From NCBI RefSeq assembly GCF_000375425.1, contig NZ_AQXG01000002.1:265712-329711 (forward strand): a DNA stretch of 64,000 bases. The letters run 5' to 3'. This DNA comes from Gracilimonas tropica DSM 19535 (GTDB lineage Bacteria; Bacteroidota; Rhodothermia; Balneolales; Balneolaceae). The notes beneath the pieces are model-generated. The model ran no database searches, was not told the DNA's origin, and worked only from the letters and a program-made list of their open reading frames with translations. Shown in pieces: positions 63,454-64,000 of the stretch. The position numbers and the translations under genes are program-made. The number at the start of each line of letters is the position of its first letter. The first letter of the stretch is position 1.

Positions 63454-64000
63454 ATGAGCTTAACTTATACCAGCTATTTAAAAATTGACGAATTAACAGA
63501 CCTGCAAGAATATAAATCGAACCCTCCGGAGCACGATGAGATGCTGTTCATCATCATCCATCAGACTTATGAGTTGTGGTTCAAGCAGATTCTGCACGAG
63601 TTTGGGAAACTTCGGCGCGACCTGGAAGCCGGCAAAACCTGGGGAGCCGTCAAAACCATGCGGCGCATTCTCACCATTCTAAAAACTATGGTTTCTCAAA
63701 TTGATATTTTGGAAACCATGACCCCGCTGGAATTCAACAGCTTCAGGAAGTTTTTGGGGCAATCCAGTGGATTTCAATCGCTGCAGTTTCGGGAGATGGA
63801 AATTGTATGCGGCTTGCGCTTCCCGCTCATGAAAGAGGCTCACAAAGATCAGCCCAAACACCTTGACATCCTGGAAGAGCGCATGGAAGAATCTACTCTT
63901 TGGGAAAGTTTTTGCGCGTACCTGCGAACCCGGGGCTACGATATCCATCCCCAAAGAGAAAATGAAAAAGGATTGATTCATGAACCGAATGAACAGGATC
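63454..64000 (+). CDS. kynA: Tryptophan 2,3-dioxygenase, cut by right edge
   Basis: The frame from ATG 63454 is open for 182 codons to the window end. 'SYLKIDELTDLQ', 'PPEHDEMLFIIIHQTYELWFKQ' and 'FLGQSSGFQSLQFREMEI' are the hallmark blocks of heme-dependent tryptophan 2,3-dioxygenase, which opens the indole ring to N-formylkynurenine in the cytoplasm. H in IIIHQTYELWF is in the active-site region; the heme His lies past the edge. GGGAAG occurs 12-17 bases upstream of the start. The gene is unrelated to the carbohydrate locus and marks its right border. Confidence 0.93.
   Translation, partial: MSLTYTSYLKIDELTDLQEYKSNPPEHDEMLFIIIHQTYELWFKQILHEFGKLRRDLEAGKTWGAVKTMRRILTILKTMVSQIDILETMTPLEFNSFRKFLGQSSGFQSLQFREMEIVCGLRFPLMKEAHKDQPKHLDILEERMEESTLWESFCAYLRTRGYDIHPQRENEKGLIHEPNEQD

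Noticed and set aside
63431-63457. Eight-codon leader frame (MNREEPDT) whose stop overlaps the kynA start
   Set aside because: It would be a neat regulatory leader, but it contains no Trp codon, no hairpin pair was found and such short frames arise by chance.

Overview
The window reads as chromosomal DNA of a marine or saline member of Balneolota (Balneolaceae-type) or a close Bacteroidota-like relative. This is an inference from three signs: nine predicted secreted proteins end in a Por-type sorting tail with the motif (N/S)YPNPFNP, there are two PorV/PorQ-family proteins and two CarboxypepD_reg-plus-plug TonB-dependent receptors, and Shine-Dalgarno sites are weak at many genes with TTG/GTG starts appearing. 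No tRNA, rRNA, CRISPR array, insertion sequence or phage gene was seen.

Layout. (1) 1-4417: housekeeping genes (a membrane protein cut by the left edge, DoxX-like, ZIP transporter, a secreted NagZ-like GH3, a glycine-rich lipoprotein, TatD). (2) 4677-8581: NagB fused to a PIG-L/LmbE deacetylase, an excellent terminator, then a FAD-dependent lipoprotein. (3) 8704-26688, minus strand: one probable operon of nine genes. In transcription order these are a twin CBM9-like secreted protein, TonB receptor, a 1087-residue surface protein, PorV-like barrel, GntR/LacI hybrid regulator, two GHL10 glycosidases, an SSS symporter and a duplicated beta-propeller protein. (4) 26993-33522: a divergent pair (GH38 mannosidase, parvulin-like lipoprotein), then an AGE-type epimerase with a DUF4434 protein. 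(5) 33661-47997: phosphodiester glycosidase, AmpG-like permease, PD40 propeller, two Amidase_3 enzymes, NamZ, cytoplasmic NagZ, a BadF-type GlcNAc kinase and a NagX-like acetyltransferase. (6) 48012-53953: a small orphan secreted protein, a second phosphodiester glycosidase, a Tat metallophosphoesterase and a third GHL10 protein. (7) 54036-63088, minus strand: a second TonB receptor / large surface protein / PorV module followed by an IPT lipoprotein and a propeller protein. (8) From 63454: tryptophan 2,3-dioxygenase, cut by the right edge.

How the genes may work together. Much of the window fits scavenging or recycling of amino-sugar polymer, above all peptidoglycan: amidases remove stem peptides, GHL10 proteins (the family of E. 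coli DigH) cut denuded glycan, NamZ and NagZ release MurNAc and GlcNAc, AmpG-like and SSS permeases import products, a BadF kinase phosphorylates GlcNAc, and NagB feeds glycolysis. Two phosphodiester glycosidases and a phosphoesterase suggest that a wall phosphopolymer or GlcNAc-1-phosphodiester decoration is also attacked. The GH38/AGE/DUF4434 group points to a mannose-containing glycan, perhaps a second substrate. The GntR/LacI regulator lies inside the 18-kb operon, and near-identical TTATGCAC(A/T)TTATG boxes occur in two divergent promoters, so these regions may form one regulon.

The most unusual architecture is a repeated outer-membrane module (TonB receptor, large PNPY-ending surface protein, PorV-like barrel) that occurs twice with no recognisable SusD. 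Limits: all family calls come from reading motifs; no searches were run.
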